This document shows, piece by piece, positions 49,441 through 59,327 of a stretch of 64,000 bases of DNA. The stretch's first letter is position 1, and each line of letters starts with the position of its first letter. Under the pieces are notes generated by a model. That model made no database searches and had not been told where the DNA came from. It saw only the letters and a list, made by a program, of their open reading frames with translations. Both the position numbers and the translations under genes were made by a program. This DNA is from Marinobacter salexigens (lineage in GTDB: Bacteria; Pseudomonadota; Gammaproteobacteria; Pseudomonadales; Oleiphilaceae), in the NCBI RefSeq assembly GCF_018860765.1, contig NZ_JAHKPV010000015.1, positions 95,375 through 159,374 of the forward strand, written 5' to 3'.

Positions 49441-51081
49441 TCAGATCATTCGCCCCGGGTGGGCAAAGGTAATACGAAAACAGCAGCCGGGCTGGTCGTC
49501 TTCCGTCAAAGAAAGATGGGCTTGATTAGCCTCGCACAGTTCTCTGGCTAGATAAAGCCCAAGGCCGGTGCCACCTTTGTCTGTTGTGTAAAAGGGCTCG
49601 AAAATGGAATGGCTGGCTTCTGCTGTGACGCCAGGCCCGTAATCCCTTACATCGATGTAAGCTCGTTCACCATCCGCAGTGGCGCCCGCACTTAGAATGA
49701 TTTTTCGTTCGCCAGATTGTTGCTGGCTGTAACGCAGCCCGTTGTCACACAAGTTTACCAGTACCTGTTCAATCTGGCTTTTATCGAACCGCGCATCGGG
49801 AATGTTAGGCTCGATTGTTAGGGTTACTTCCGCCGGAGGGCTGGTTGTTTCCTGAGTTTGCAGAAAGTCAGTTCTGTATTCTTTTAGCCAGTTCGGCACG
49901 TCTACAAGGTCAGCATTTGCCGGTCTGCGCCGGGAAAGACTGAGTACGTTCTCTACAATGCCGTTTACCCTGCGGGAGTGACGCCGGATTATGTCCAGCA
50001 TTTGCTGGTCGTCGGTATCAAGGTTGGGCGATTCTTCCATCAACTGAGCCGCGTGGCTTATGGCGCCTAGCGGGTTGCGAATTTCATGGGCAATACCTGC
50101 GGTAAGGCGCCCGAGCGAGGCCAGCTTCATTTGCTGGGCTTGCTGGGTCACTTTGCTCATATCTTCGATAAATACGAGGATCAAGTCGCCGCTCTCTTTA
50201 TCAAGCCGGGTAAAGCTTGCCTGTAGCATCGGCGAGGTAGGCGTGGGTTGAAACGGTGTCGTGTGTTGGAAGGGGTTTTTCAACCAGACTTCCAATCCGG
50301 CTTTAAGCGGTAAAGGTAGAGCGCGAGATGACGAGTTGTGCGCCCCTTTGTGCGTAGGAGCGCCAAACAAAAACTCTTCAGCTGCAGCGTTTGCCAGACG
50401 CATCTGGACATATCGGTCCAGAACAAGAATACCGGTGCGCATGCGCTGGATGATCTGTTTGTTGATTTGTTCCAGCTCCACAATGCTCTGAGCGCGGCTG
50501 TTGGCTAGAGCCTCGCTTCGCATCATTCGCCGGGAGATATTCTGCAGGATAAATGCCGCTGCGAAGTACAGAATGCCCAGAGAGCCTGCTCGCACAATAT
50601 CATCGCCGTTGCCCCCGAGAACCAGTATTGCCCAACCTGAAATACTGAGTGAACAAATGGCTGCAAGAGCTGCATAGAAGGTGCCCATGCGGCTGGGGGT
50701 AAGAATATTGCCAGCTGCAACTGAGATAATGACGAGATTCGCAAGGCCATTGGTAATACCTGTACTGGTAAATAACAGCCCGTGCATAATTAAAATGTCC
50801 AACAGTATGGACACTATGATGTGTCGCGGCCTCGGCTGAAAACCCGCCAGTATGAGGATTGCAACAAAGCTGTTCAGTGCAAAGTAGCCGGCTACGCCAA
50901 ACTGGTAGTAGTCCAGAAACCGGAAACGGGTATCGAAATTCACGGGATCAATGAACAACAATGCCACCAGCATTAAGCTGATCAAAACCCGGTAGTGGTT
51001 GTAAATACGAAACAGCTTGGCCTGCTGTAAGCCGGGAGGTTGTTCGCCTGAGTTGGCTGCTGATGTGGAAGCTGTCGCCAT
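49441..51081 (-). CDS. pilS: Sensor histidine kinase PilS
   Basis: A 546-residue membrane kinase with about six N-terminal hydrophobic helices (residues about 30-195), a PAS-like linker, the H box AHEIRNPLG with phospho-accepting H332, and an ATPase domain with N box NLCDNGLRYS, DYGPGV and GGTGLGLYL. PilS senses pilin in the inner membrane in Pseudomonas and signals to PilR. It is divergent from nadE across 93 bp. Confidence 0.95.
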   Translation of the reverse strand: MATASTSAANSGEQPPGLQQAKLFRIYNHYRVLISLMLVALLFIDPVNFDTRFRFLDYYQFGVAGYFALNSFVAILILAGFQPRPRHIIVSILLDILIMHGLLFTSTGITNGLANLVIISVAAGNILTPSRMGTFYAALAAICSLSISGWAILVLGGNGDDIVRAGSLGILYFAAAFILQNISRRMMRSEALANSRAQSIVELEQINKQIIQRMRTGILVLDRYVQMRLANAAAEEFLFGAPTHKGAHNSSSRALPLPLKAGLEVWLKNPFQHTTPFQPTPTSPMLQASFTRLDKESGDLILVFIEDMSKVTQQAQQMKLASLGRLTAGIAHEIRNPLGAISHAAQLMEESPNLDTDDQQMLDIIRRHSRRVNGIVENVLSLSRRRPANADLVDVPNWLKEYRTDFLQTQETTSPPAEVTLTIEPNIPDARFDKSQIEQVLVNLCDNGLRYSQQQSGERKIILSAGATADGERAYIDVRDYGPGVTAEASHSIFEPFYTTDKGGTGLGLYLARELCEANQAHLSLTEDDQPGCCFRITFAHPGRMI

Positions 51082-51174
51082 GATTTTCAGAAATCCGTTG
51101 TTGAGCGGAAGAATTCAAAGTCCGTGCGGGGTTATAATAGCCTTTTCGTGGCAGTGAGTTACAGGAGCCTAAGT

Positions 51175-52839
51175 ATGTCCGTTTCCGGGAGTAGCCCGTT
51201 TCCCTCTAAATCACTCCAAAACCTTCGGGTTGTGATGGCGCAATTGGATTTTCTGGTGGGAGATATTCCCGGTAACACTGAGCGGATTATAGATGCGGCA
51301 AGGCGTGCTCGCTCCAAAGAGGGGGCGGATATTGTTGTCTTCCCGGAGCTTTGTGTTACAGGGTATCCGCCCGAAGACTTGCTGCTTCGCCCCAGTATGC
51401 ATCTACGTGTAACAGAATCTTTGGATCGCTTGCAAAGTGCGCAGCTTGGCGCGGCTATTGTTATTGGCGTTCCGGTTCAAACTAAGGGCCTGTTGTACAA
51501 CGCTGCGGTAGTGATTGAAGGCGGTAACATCACAGGCCGCTACTTTAAGCGGTTCCCGCCGAATTATCAGGTGTTTGATGAGAAACGCTATTTTGCGGAG
51601 GGCGAAGGTGCGGCGGTAATAGAGATCTGTGGCGTGCCCGTCGGCTTAACGGTTTGCGAAGACATATGGACAGATGGCCCGGTTGAAGACTCCGCTGCGG
51701 CAGGTGCGCAGTTGATCATTAACCTAAACGCCTCACCCTATGATATCGATAAGCAGGCCCGCCGTAAGGCGCTGCTTGAGCGCAAGTCTCGGGATAATCA
51801 GGTGAGTATCGTCTACACCAATTTGGTCGGGGCTCAGGATGAGCTGGTGTTCGATGGTGGCTCCATGGTGTACGACCACTCCGGTTCTCTCGCAGTAGAA
51901 GTACCTCAGTTTAATGAGGGCCTTTTTCCTGTCGATTTCGTGTTTGACCGCCGTTGTCAGCCCGTTTCCCAGCCCTTGCCGGCAGAACCTTCGGTGGAGG
52001 CCAATGTATTCAATGCGCTTGTGATGGGCGTCCGGGATTATGTAAATAAAAATGGTTTCAAATCGGTCGTGCTTGGGCTCTCCGGCGGTATAGATTCCGC
52101 TCTGGCGCTTGCGGTGGCGGCGGATGCTTTGGGGCCGGATCGTGTTCGCGCTGTGATGATGCCCTTCCGATATACCTCAGATATCAGCCTAGAAGATGCA
52201 GCAGCCCAAGCAGGCTCCATGGGCGTTCAGTACGATGTGTACTCCATTGAGCCTATGTATGAATCGTTCATGGCCGCTCTGGCGGAACCGTTTGAGGGCA
52301 CAACTCTCGACACCACCGAGCAAAACCTGCAGGCGCGTATTCGCGGCGTTATGCTGATGTCACTTTCTAATAAATTTGGTTCGCTGGTGCTTACAACCGG
52401 CAATAAGAGCGAGTTGGCTGTGGGATACTCGACGCTTTATGGCGATATGGCGGGCGGCTTTGATGTACTAAAGGATGTTCCCAAAACACTGGTGTTTCGA
52501 CTTGCCCGGTATCGTAATTCTGTATCTCCAGTGATCCCCGAACGTGTGATCACGCGCCCGCCCTCCGCGGAACTCGCGCCTGATCAGAAGGATGAAGACA
52601 GCCTTCCGGGCTATGATGTGTTAGATCAAATTCTAAATTTTTATGTAGAGCGGGATTTTAGTGCGGATGCGATTGTTGCGGAAGGGTTTGATCAAGCAGA
52701 TGTTGATCGCGTTATCCGCTTGGTTGATCTCAACGAATACAAGCGTAGGCAGGCACCTATCGGAATCCGCATTACCGAGCGAGGATTCGGTAAAGATCGC
52801 CGCTATCCCATTACGAGTGGCTGGAAGAGCGGCAATTAA
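51175..52839 (+). CDS. nadE: Glutamine-dependent NAD+ synthetase NadE
   Basis: Amidates nicotinic acid adenine dinucleotide to NAD+ using glutamine. The 554-residue protein fuses a nitrilase-type glutaminase, with catalytic Glu (FPELCVTGY), Lys (YFKRFPP) and Cys (TVCEDIW), to a C-terminal NAD synthetase with the P-loop LSGGIDSA. This is the long form, unlike the short ammonia-dependent E. coli enzyme. AGGAG at 51163-51167 with a 7-nt spacer supports ATG 51175; an upstream frame to 51124 has none. A TATAAT lies at 51133-51138 without a good -35 box. Confidence 0.97.
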   Translation: MSVSGSSPFPSKSLQNLRVVMAQLDFLVGDIPGNTERIIDAARRARSKEGADIVVFPELCVTGYPPEDLLLRPSMHLRVTESLDRLQSAQLGAAIVIGVPVQTKGLLYNAAVVIEGGNITGRYFKRFPPNYQVFDEKRYFAEGEGAAVIEICGVPVGLTVCEDIWTDGPVEDSAAAGAQLIINLNASPYDIDKQARRKALLERKSRDNQVSIVYTNLVGAQDELVFDGGSMVYDHSGSLAVEVPQFNEGLFPVDFVFDRRCQPVSQPLPAEPSVEANVFNALVMGVRDYVNKNGFKSVVLGLSGGIDSALALAVAADALGPDRVRAVMMPFRYTSDISLEDAAAQAGSMGVQYDVYSIEPMYESFMAALAEPFEGTTLDTTEQNLQARIRGVMLMSLSNKFGSLVLTTGNKSELAVGYSTLYGDMAGGFDVLKDVPKTLVFRLARYRNSVSPVIPERVITRPPSAELAPDQKDEDSLPGYDVLDQILNFYVERDFSADAIVAEGFDQADVDRVIRLVDLNEYKRRQAPIGIRITERGFGKDRRYPITSGWKSGN

Positions 52840-52849
52840 TGCCGCTTTT
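52828..52849 (+). terminator. Probable terminator overlapping the nadE stop
   Basis: AGCGGCA (52828-52834) pairs with TGCCGCT (52840-52846) around a 5-nt loop that contains the stop codon, followed by TTTT. It separates nadE from convergent bamD. Confidence 0.6.
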
Positions 52850-52859
52850 ATGTGGCGGC

Positions 52860-53693
52860 TTACTCGTCGCCCATGAGTCCGAAGGTAATTACGCTGGAGA
52901 GCGAGCGGTTTTCGCGCTTTAGCAAGTTGGCTTCAAATTCGCCTTTACTATTGAAAGCGTCACTCTTGGGGAAGTTCTGACGCAAAAGCGCTACTGCATC
53001 TTGCGAGCCCTTTTTAAATTTCAAATAATCAAAGGTCTCAGCCAGAATAATCAAAGCCTCTTCAACGGCTGGCGAAGTAGGGTAGTTCTCGATTACGTAG
53101 CGTGCTCGGTTATTGGCAGCCACATAGGCCTCGCGCTTGATATAATAGCGTGCAGCGTGAAGCTCCAGTTCTGCCATGCGGTTGCGCACGGCGATCATGC
53201 GTTGGCGGGCGTCGGCAGCGTATACGCTTTCAGGGTAACGGCTCAATAGTTCACTGAAATCGCGAAATGCCTGTAGTTGCTCCCCAGCATCTCTGGCTGC
53301 AGCGTCAATCGCAAAGTAGCGTGCGGCCAAGCCAATATCTAAGTTGTAGGAAGCGAGTCCGCGCATGTAAAGAGCATAATCTGCATGGTCGCTTTGGGGA
53401 TTTAGGCGCAGGAATCGGTCTGCAGCGGCTCTGGATCCTTCAAGATCAAGATTTTGGTAGCGGGCATAAATAAGGTCGAGCTGGGCCTGTTCGGCGTAGC
53501 GGCCAAACGGATAGTAGGTTTCTAGCGAATCGAGATTTTCCTCGGCTTCGTTGAAGTTGCCGGAGTTCATTGCCTGACGGGCATTGTCGTAATAGGTTTT
53601 TTCCGGAAGCACTTCCTCCTGCTTGTTGGACGCGCAGGCACTGATCAGGACGACCAGTGTAGAAAGTAGCAGTAAACGAAAACCTGATCTCAT
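52860..53693 (-). CDS. bamD: Outer-membrane assembly lipoprotein BamD
   Basis: Essential lipoprotein of the BAM complex that inserts beta-barrel proteins. The 277-residue protein has a lipobox LISAC with Cys20 and five TPR-like repeats (YYDNARQAMNSGNFNEAEE onward). Start ATG 53693 gives a proper lipoprotein signal peptide; an open frame runs 30 codons upstream through the promoter region. It is divergent from rluD, the order known in many gammaproteobacteria. It may assist PilQ assembly, but that is inference. Confidence 0.95.
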   Translation of the reverse strand: MRSGFRLLLLSTLVVLISACASNKQEEVLPEKTYYDNARQAMNSGNFNEAEENLDSLETYYPFGRYAEQAQLDLIYARYQNLDLEGSRAAADRFLRLNPQSDHADYALYMRGLASYNLDIGLAARYFAIDAAARDAGEQLQAFRDFSELLSRYPESVYAADARQRMIAVRNRMAELELHAARYYIKREAYVAANNRARYVIENYPTSPAVEEALIILAETFDYLKFKKGSQDAVALLRQNFPKSDAFNSKGEFEANLLKRENRSLSSVITFGLMGDE

Positions 53694-53826
53694 GCCGGAA
53701 TCCCGTATAATGTCGATAAATTCAAGTGCGGTATTGTAGCGGGGAACTCGCCCTATGTGCAGGGCGCGTCCCGTTTGTTTCAATTATTCTGACCGAAACG
53801 TAACACACACAGGCCCCGGGGGCTTA

Positions 53827-54804
53827 ATGTCATCTGAAAACCGAATAACTGCCAGTTTTTCTATACCGCCAGAGCTAAGCGACCGGCGACTGGATCAGGC
53901 AGCCGCTGAGCTTATGCCCGAGCACTCGCGTTCGCGCCTGCAGTCATGGATTCGCAGCGGTGCTTTAACCGTGAACGGAGAACCGCGTAAGCCCAAAGAT
54001 AAAGTGATGCTGAGCGACCTGCTGGCCCTTGATGCCGAGCCCGAGGCTCAAGTGACTTGGCAAGCGGAAGAGATCAGTCTGGATATTGTTTACGAAGACG
54101 AGCATATACTGGTTATTAACAAGCCGGCAGGCTTGGTGGTGCATCCAGCGGCAGGGCACGCAGATGGTACGCTGGTAAATGCGCTGTTGAACTACGCGCC
54201 GGAGGTGGAGAATCTGCCCCGTGCCGGTATCGTCCACCGTCTTGATAAAGATACCTCCGGTATCATGGTGGTGGCGCGTAGCCTGATTGCACATACATCG
54301 CTCGTGGGTCAGTTGCAGACTCGAACCATGGGGCGCGAATACGAAGCAGTCGTTGTAGGCACCCTGACAGGCGGCGCCACAGTGGACGCGCCGATAGGCC
54401 GCCACCCCCATGAGCGAAAGAAAATGGGTGTGGTCAAAAGCGGCAAGCCCGCTGTAACTCACTACCGTTTGATTGAGCGTTTTGCGGCTCATACTCATGT
54501 GCGCTGTAAGCTTGAAAGCGGCCGCACACACCAGATTCGAGTGCACATGGCCTATGTAAAGCATCCGTTAGTGGGCGATCCGCTCTACGGCGGGCGCCTG
54601 CGTTTGCCCAAGGGCACCACAGAAGAGTTACGTGAGGTGCTCTCGGCATTTCATCGCCAAGCACTGCATGCGCGACAGCTCACATTGGAGCATCCACAAA
54701 CAGGAGAAATTCTGAGTTGGGACGTGCCCTTGCCAGAGGATTTTGTTGGCTTATTAACGGCTTTGCGCAAGCACGTTCAGGAGCTGGAGAGCGATGAATT
54801 CTGA
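53827..54804 (+). CDS. rluD: 23S rRNA pseudouridine synthase RluD
   Basis: Makes pseudouridines in helix 69 of 23S rRNA (positions 1911, 1915, 1917 in E. coli). The 325-residue protein has an N-terminal S4 domain (RLDQAAAELMPEHSRSRLQ) and the catalytic motif HRLDKDTSG with D140, then SGRTHQIRVHM. I use ATG 53827 (MSSENRITASF); an open frame to 53755 has no family match. It overlaps pgeF by 11 bp. Confidence 0.96.
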   Translation: MSSENRITASFSIPPELSDRRLDQAAAELMPEHSRSRLQSWIRSGALTVNGEPRKPKDKVMLSDLLALDAEPEAQVTWQAEEISLDIVYEDEHILVINKPAGLVVHPAAGHADGTLVNALLNYAPEVENLPRAGIVHRLDKDTSGIMVVARSLIAHTSLVGQLQTRTMGREYEAVVVGTLTGGATVDAPIGRHPHERKKMGVVKSGKPAVTHYRLIERFAAHTHVRCKLESGRTHQIRVHMAYVKHPLVGDPLYGGRLRLPKGTTEELREVLSAFHRQALHARQLTLEHPQTGEILSWDVPLPEDFVGLLTALRKHVQELESDEF

Positions 54805-55561
54805 GGGGGGAGCGGAGCTATCACTTATCCGCCCGGACTGGCCCGCGCCTTCAAACATTCACGCGCTTTGCACCACGCGCCTTGGGGGAGCCAGCGAGCA
54901 CCCGTGGGACAGTCTTAATCTTGGCGATCACGTTGGCGACGAACCTACCCATGTGCAGGAAAATCGCCTTAGATTGGCTCGTGCCTGCGGCCTTTCCAAA
55001 GCAGCATTTGGATGGCTGAATCAAGTACACGGCACAGGTGTTGTGCGATTACCGCAAAATCAACGAGCGACTGCTCCAGAAGTCGATGCAAGTTTTACCC
55101 ATAGGGTTGGGCAAGCCTGCGCTATTCTTACAGCAGACTGTTTGCCGGTTATTCTATGTGATCAGAAGGGCTCCACAGTTGCGGCAGCTCACGCTGGCTG
55201 GCGCAGTCTATGCTTTGGAGTGCTGGAAAACCTAGTGGCTCGTATGGGATTGCCCGGCAATACTTTGATGGCATGGCTTGGGCCTGCCATAGGGCCGCAG
55301 GCATTTGAAGTTGGCCCGGAAGTTAGGGCCGCTTTTATAGAGCGCAACCCCTGGGCTGATGTTGCTTTCAGATCCATTGGTGCTCGTGAGGGGCACTATA
55401 TGGCTGATATCTATCGGCTTGCTCGCCAGCGCCTCGAAAGTCTGGGTGTTCACACTATCTATGGCGGTAATTTCTGTACGGTTACCGATAGCCAGCATTT
55501 TTACTCCTACCGCCGTGATGGCAAAACCGGTCGTATGGCCACCGTTATTTGGAAAACCTGA
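54794..55561 (+). CDS. pgeF: Peptidoglycan editing factor PgeF (YfiH, multicopper oxidoreductase-like)
   Basis: A 255-residue DUF152/laccase-domain protein. Known metal and active-site blocks are present: NQVHGTGV, LTADCLPVILCD and AAAHAGWRSL. YfiH/PgeF removes L-Ser mis-incorporated into peptidoglycan precursors in E. coli; older annotation as polyphenol oxidase reflects the same fold. It overlaps rluD by 11 bp and is coupled to it; rluD-yfiH-clpB is a conserved order. Confidence 0.94.
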   Translation: MNSEGGAELSLIRPDWPAPSNIHALCTTRLGGASEHPWDSLNLGDHVGDEPTHVQENRLRLARACGLSKAAFGWLNQVHGTGVVRLPQNQRATAPEVDASFTHRVGQACAILTADCLPVILCDQKGSTVAAAHAGWRSLCFGVLENLVARMGLPGNTLMAWLGPAIGPQAFEVGPEVRAAFIERNPWADVAFRSIGAREGHYMADIYRLARQRLESLGVHTIYGGNFCTVTDSQHFYSYRRDGKTGRMATVIWKT

Positions 55562-55598
55562 GTCTTGTCAATTTTCTGACGGTTTTGGCGGTTTTGAC

Positions 55599-55627
55599 CT
55601 TGAACTTCCCTCGATAGCCCCTACATT
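55599..55627 (+). promoter_or_regulatory. Candidate sigma32 heat-shock promoter of clpB
   Basis: CTTGAA at 55599-55604, a 13-bp spacer, then CCCCTACAT at 55618-55626, close to the sigma32 consensus CTTGAAA and CCCCATNT. It lies 68-96 bp before the clpB start, between pgeF and clpB. Confidence 0.7.
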
Positions 55628-55694
55628 AGTTCTCAATGCAAACCGAATGCGCAATTTCTGATCGCATTTACTGAACAACTCGGGGAACGAATTC

Positions 55695-58271
55695 ATGAGA
55701 ATCGACAAACTCACTAGCCTTTTGCAAACCGCACTTGCTGACGCGCAATCGCTGGCTGTTGGCAAAGACCATAATTTTATTGAACCCTTGCACCTAGTGC
55801 AGGCCATGCTTGACCAGCAGGGCAGCTCTATCACGCAGCTTCTCAAGCAAGCGGGTGCGGAGCCCGGACGTGTGCGCCAGGCAATAGCTCAGGAGGTCGA
55901 GAACTTGCCAGAAGTGAGCGGCAGCGCAGGCGATGTTGCTATGTCTAACGATATGGGGCGCTTGTTCAATATTGCCGATAAATTGGCACAGAAGCGCAAG
56001 GACCAGTTTATTTCTAGCGAGCTAATGCTGCTGGCCGCTTTGGAAGACCGGGGCACGCTTGGTCGTGTTTTGCGCGAGCAAGGCGTAGATAAGGCAGCGC
56101 TGGAAAAAGCTATTGATGCGGTGCGTGGAGGAGAAAACGTGAGCGATGCGGGTGCAGAGGAAAATCGACAGGCTCTGTCGAAGTACACCATCGATTTAAC
56201 AGAGCGGGCGGAAGCCGGGAAGCTTGATCCGGTGATTGGTCGGGATGACGAAATACGTCGCACCATTCAAGTATTGCAGCGGCGTCGCAAAAACAACCCG
56301 GTACTGATTGGTGAGCCGGGCGTTGGTAAAACGGCCATCGCAGAAGGTTTGGCGCAGCGCATTGTTAACGGAGAGGTGCCCGAAGGCCTTAAAAACAAGC
56401 GCGTTTTATCTCTGGATATGGGCGCGCTTATTGCCGGAGCCAAGTTTCGGGGCGAGTTTGAAGAGCGTTTGAAGGCGGTGTTGAATGAACTCGCCAAACA
56501 GGAAGGCCAGATTATCCTGTTCATCGACGAAATCCATACGGTCGTAGGCGCAGGTAAAGCTGAAGGCTCCATGGATGCAGGCAACATGCTTAAGCCAGCG
56601 CTGGCGCGTGGAGAGTTGCATTGTGTTGGTGCCACCACGCTGAATGAGTACCGTGAGAACATTGAGAAAGACGCCGCATTGGAGCGTCGCTTCCAAAAAG
56701 TGCTGGTGAATGAACCGAATGAAGAAGATACCGTCGCAATTCTGCGCGGCCTGAAAGAACGTTACGAGGTTCACCATGGGGTAGAGGTGACCGACGGAGC
56801 TATTATTGCTGCGGCCAAGTTATCCCAGCGTTACATCACGGACCGCCAACTGCCAGACAAGGCTATTGACCTGATCGATGAGGCTGCCAGCCAAATTCGT
56901 ATGGAGATGGACTCCAAACCAGAGCCGCTGGATCGGCTGGAACGTCGCCTGATTCAGCTCAAAATTGAGCGGGAGGCCCTAAAGAAGGAAACCGACGCAG
57001 CATCAAAAAAACGCCTTGAGGAGCTTTCCGGTGTTATTCGGGATATAGAGCGTGAATATGCGGATCTTGAGGAGATTTGGAATACTGAAAAAGCCGCGTT
57101 GCACGGCTCCCAGAAGATTAAGAGCCAGTTGGAGCAGGCCCGTATCGATCTAGAAACGGCCCGCCGCGCAGGCGACCTAGGTAGAATGTCTGAGCTGCAG
57201 TATGGGCGCATTCCAGAGCTGGAGCGTCAACTCGATATGGCCAGTCAGGCTGAGATGATGGAGATGAAACTCCTGCGCAACCGTGTCACTGACGAAGAAA
57301 TTGCTGAAGTTGTTTCTAAGTGGACTGGCATTCCGGTATCCCGAATGCTGGAAGGTGAGCGCGACAAGCTTATGCGTATGGAAGACGCGCTGCATGATCG
57401 TGTAATCGGTCAGAATGAAGCGGTTGAGGCCGTATCGAACGCCGTGCGTCGCTCCCGTGCAGGGCTTGCAGATCCCAATCGGCCAAATGGTTCGTTTCTA
57501 TTCCTTGGGCCAACCGGTGTTGGTAAAACGGAGCTGTGTAAGGCGCTTGCTTCATTCCTCTTCGATACTGACGACGCCATGGTGCGGATTGATATGTCAG
57601 AGTTCATGGAGAAGCATTCCGTTGCGCGCCTGATTGGTGCGCCCCCTGGGTATGTTGGTTATGAGGAAGGCGGATACCTCACGGAAGCGGTTCGTCGTCG
57701 CCCATATTCTGTGCTTCTACTGGATGAGGTCGAAAAGGCGCACCCGGATGTCTTCAATATATTGCTACAAGTGCTGGATGATGGTCGCCTTACGGATGGG
57801 CAGGGGCGAACGGTAGATTTCCGGAATACGGTTATCGTCATGACGTCCAATCTGGGTTCGGGGATCATTCAGCAAAAAGCTGGAGAAGAAAATTACGAAG
57901 CTATGAAGAGCGCGGTCATGGAGGAGGTGGGAGCCCATTTCCGTCCGGAGTTTATTAATCGGGTAGATGAAGTGGTTGTGTTCCATCCGTTGGCAGGAAG
58001 CCAGATTCACGGTATTGCCAAAATCCAGATAGAGATCCTGAATAAACGGCTGCAAGAGCAGAACGTTAAGCTGGAGTTGGATGCCGCTGCGTTGGATTTG
58101 CTGGCGGAAGTGGGATACGACCCGGTTTATGGCGCCCGCCCGCTAAAAAGAGCCGTTCAGAGAATGATTGAGAATCCATTGGCGCAAAGATTGTTGCAGG
58201 GAGATTTTGTCTCTGAGGATACAATTCTTGCTACTGCGAGTGACGGTAAGCTGGTATTCAACAAGGCATAA
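55695..58271 (+). CDS. clpB: Disaggregase chaperone ClpB
   Basis: Hexameric AAA+ protein that pulls proteins out of aggregates with DnaK. The 858-residue protein has the N domain, NBD1 Walker [10 protein letters not shown] with K212, the coiled-coil M domain (about 410-530), and NBD2 Walker [10 protein letters not shown] with K611; these positions match E. coli. A likely heat-shock promoter precedes it and a very strong terminator follows. Confidence 0.99.
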   Translation: MRIDKLTSLLQTALADAQSLAVGKDHNFIEPLHLVQAMLDQQGSSITQLLKQAGAEPGRVRQAIAQEVENLPEVSGSAGDVAMSNDMGRLFNIADKLAQKRKDQFISSELMLLAALEDRGTLGRVLREQGVDKAALEKAIDAVRGGENVSDAGAEENRQALSKYTIDLTERAEAGKLDPVIGRDDEIRRTIQVLQRRRKNNPVLIGEPGVGKTAIAEGLAQRIVNGEVPEGLKNKRVLSLDMGALIAGAKFRGEFEERLKAVLNELAKQEGQIILFIDEIHTVVGAGKAEGSMDAGNMLKPALARGELHCVGATTLNEYRENIEKDAALERRFQKVLVNEPNEEDTVAILRGLKERYEVHHGVEVTDGAIIAAAKLSQRYITDRQLPDKAIDLIDEAASQIRMEMDSKPEPLDRLERRLIQLKIEREALKKETDAASKKRLEELSGVIRDIEREYADLEEIWNTEKAALHGSQKIKSQLEQARIDLETARRAGDLGRMSELQYGRIPELERQLDMASQAEMMEMKLLRNRVTDEEIAEVVSKWTGIPVSRMLEGERDKLMRMEDALHDRVIGQNEAVEAVSNAVRRSRAGLADPNRPNGSFLFLGPTGVGKTELCKALASFLFDTDDAMVRIDMSEFMEKHSVARLIGAPPGYVGYEEGGYLTEAVRRRPYSVLLLDEVEKAHPDVFNILLQVLDDGRLTDGQGRTVDFRNTVIVMTSNLGSGIIQQKAGEENYEAMKSAVMEEVGAHFRPEFINRVDEVVVFHPLAGSQIHGIAKIQIEILNKRLQEQNVKLELDAAALDLLAEVGYDPVYGARPLKRAVQRMIENPLAQRLLQGDFVSEDTILATASDGKLVFNKA

Positions 58272-58290
58272 GGTGGAGCGCTAAGAAAGT

Positions 58291-58327
58291 AATAAAGGGG
58301 CAGAGCTTTAGGCTCTGCCCCTTTATT
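58291..58327. terminator. Bidirectional terminator between clpB and the DUF4124 gene
   Basis: A perfect 16-bp stem, 58291-58306 with 58312-58327, around the 5-nt loop TTTAG. The stem starts with AATAAAGGGG and ends CCCCTTTATT, so it works from either side. Confidence 0.92.
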
Positions 58328-58344
58328 GTATCTAGAGCAAAAAA

Positions 58345-58809
58345 CTAGGGTTGGCTATCTGGTTCACAGCTTTTAGCGGCAATTTCTTCCAGCTTTTTGC
58401 GCTGCTCATCGATTTCTTCTGGCGTTAAATAACGCATCTCCCCGTTCTCTTCGATCCGTATGCGTGCGTTGTTCTGGATGACTTTCAGGTTAGAGCGGGC
58501 CGTTTCGCAGTTTGCCTCGCGTTGCTTGCGTCGAGCAGCCTCAACGGCGCTATCTTTTTCGCGCTCCGCTTCTTTCCGTTTTTGCTCTTCAAGCTCACCA
58601 AGGCGCTCTTGAGGGCTGGGCCGGTTGTTGCTGGCTGCGGAAGATGTGCCAGAACGCACGTTGACGGTCTCGGAGTTGGACCCCGCAGGCTGGCGGTCGC
58701 CAAAATGGGTAATGCCATTTTCGTCTGTCCATTTGTATACCGAGGCGCTCATTGCCATGTTGGGGGCTACGGCGACTAATAGTGTCAACATCAGGGCTTT
58801 TTTGTTCAT
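58345..58809 (-). CDS. DUF4124-domain periplasmic protein
   Basis: A 154-residue exported protein. A signal peptide (MNKKALMLTLLVAVAPN, cut after AMSA) precedes the DUF4124 motif SVYKWTDENGITHFGDRQPA, then a charged Glu/Lys/Arg-rich coiled-coil (about 78-150) with C-terminal Cys. Function is unknown; such proteins are common in gammaproteobacteria. I use ATG 58809 because it gives the signal peptide; the frame continues 42 codons upstream without likeness. Confidence 0.85.
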   Translation of the reverse strand: MNKKALMLTLLVAVAPNMAMSASVYKWTDENGITHFGDRQPAGSNSETVNVRSGTSSAASNNRPSPQERLGELEEQKRKEAEREKDSAVEAARRKQREANCETARSNLKVIQNNARIRIEENGEMRYLTPEEIDEQRKKLEEIAAKSCEPDSQP

Positions 58810-59327
58810 GGTTCTACTCGTTGTGTGTTCGCTGCTCCCGGACAGGTTTGTAACCTGAGAAGCCGGGCTCGTCGTCCTGTTTCGCGTCTGGCTATGATGC
58901 CATCTATGAGAAGTATTTTCTTCCATCTGGTTCAAAACTCCGTGCCTGAGTGATGCACAATTATGGCAGAGGTTGCGTCAGTATGAACACAGAAAGCCAT
59001 GGTGGCTATTGACAGGGAATTTCGCGCTGTCAGAATTACCGATTGCCTGAAGACTGGGGCTAATACGGCAGGCAATCCCGTGCAAGTATCCCCCCGTTAT
59101 TTACCACACTGAGCGTGCCGCGCATATGTCGCGGAATGGTTGTTGCTTAAGTGCAACCCGTCGATTGGTCGTTCTCCGCAACCCTCAGGAGGGCGGCTGG
59201 CCAGGAGACAACCTCTTATAAAAGTGTGGAGCAGCCGGTTCCTCTTTCAAAAGAAGCAGTGAATCCGTGGACGCAGGCAACCGGGCGTATGCCCGGCTCA
59301 TTCACTCGTAGAAGAGGGTAGAAAATC
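58810..59327. other. Gene-free stretch: ilv promoter and long structured leader
   Basis: This 518-bp gap between the DUF4124 gene and ilvI holds a promoter at 59009-59036, an inverted repeat at 59041-59049/59069-59077 just after it, a short frame at 59126-59221 encoding 31 residues with a Leu-Val-Val-Leu run, and a hairpin just before the ilvI ribosome site (CCGGGC 59281-59286 with GCCCGG 59291-59296, enclosed by AGTGAAT 59258-59264 and ATTCACT 59300-59306). I see nothing definite in 58810-59000. The layout suggests leader-based control of the ilv genes but no classic terminator with a T run is visible. Confidence 0.5.
59009..59036 (+). promoter_or_regulatory. Candidate sigma70 promoter of ilvIHC
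   Basis: TTGACA at 59009-59014 and CAGAAT at 59031-59036 with a 16-bp spacer, about 290 bp upstream of ilvI. Confidence 0.6.

Noticed and set aside
40124..51081. Pilin cluster as a horizontally acquired island
   Set aside because: GC looks somewhat lower by eye, but the gene content and both borders (ispH and pilSR-bamD) match the conserved Pseudomonas order and no mobile gene is present.
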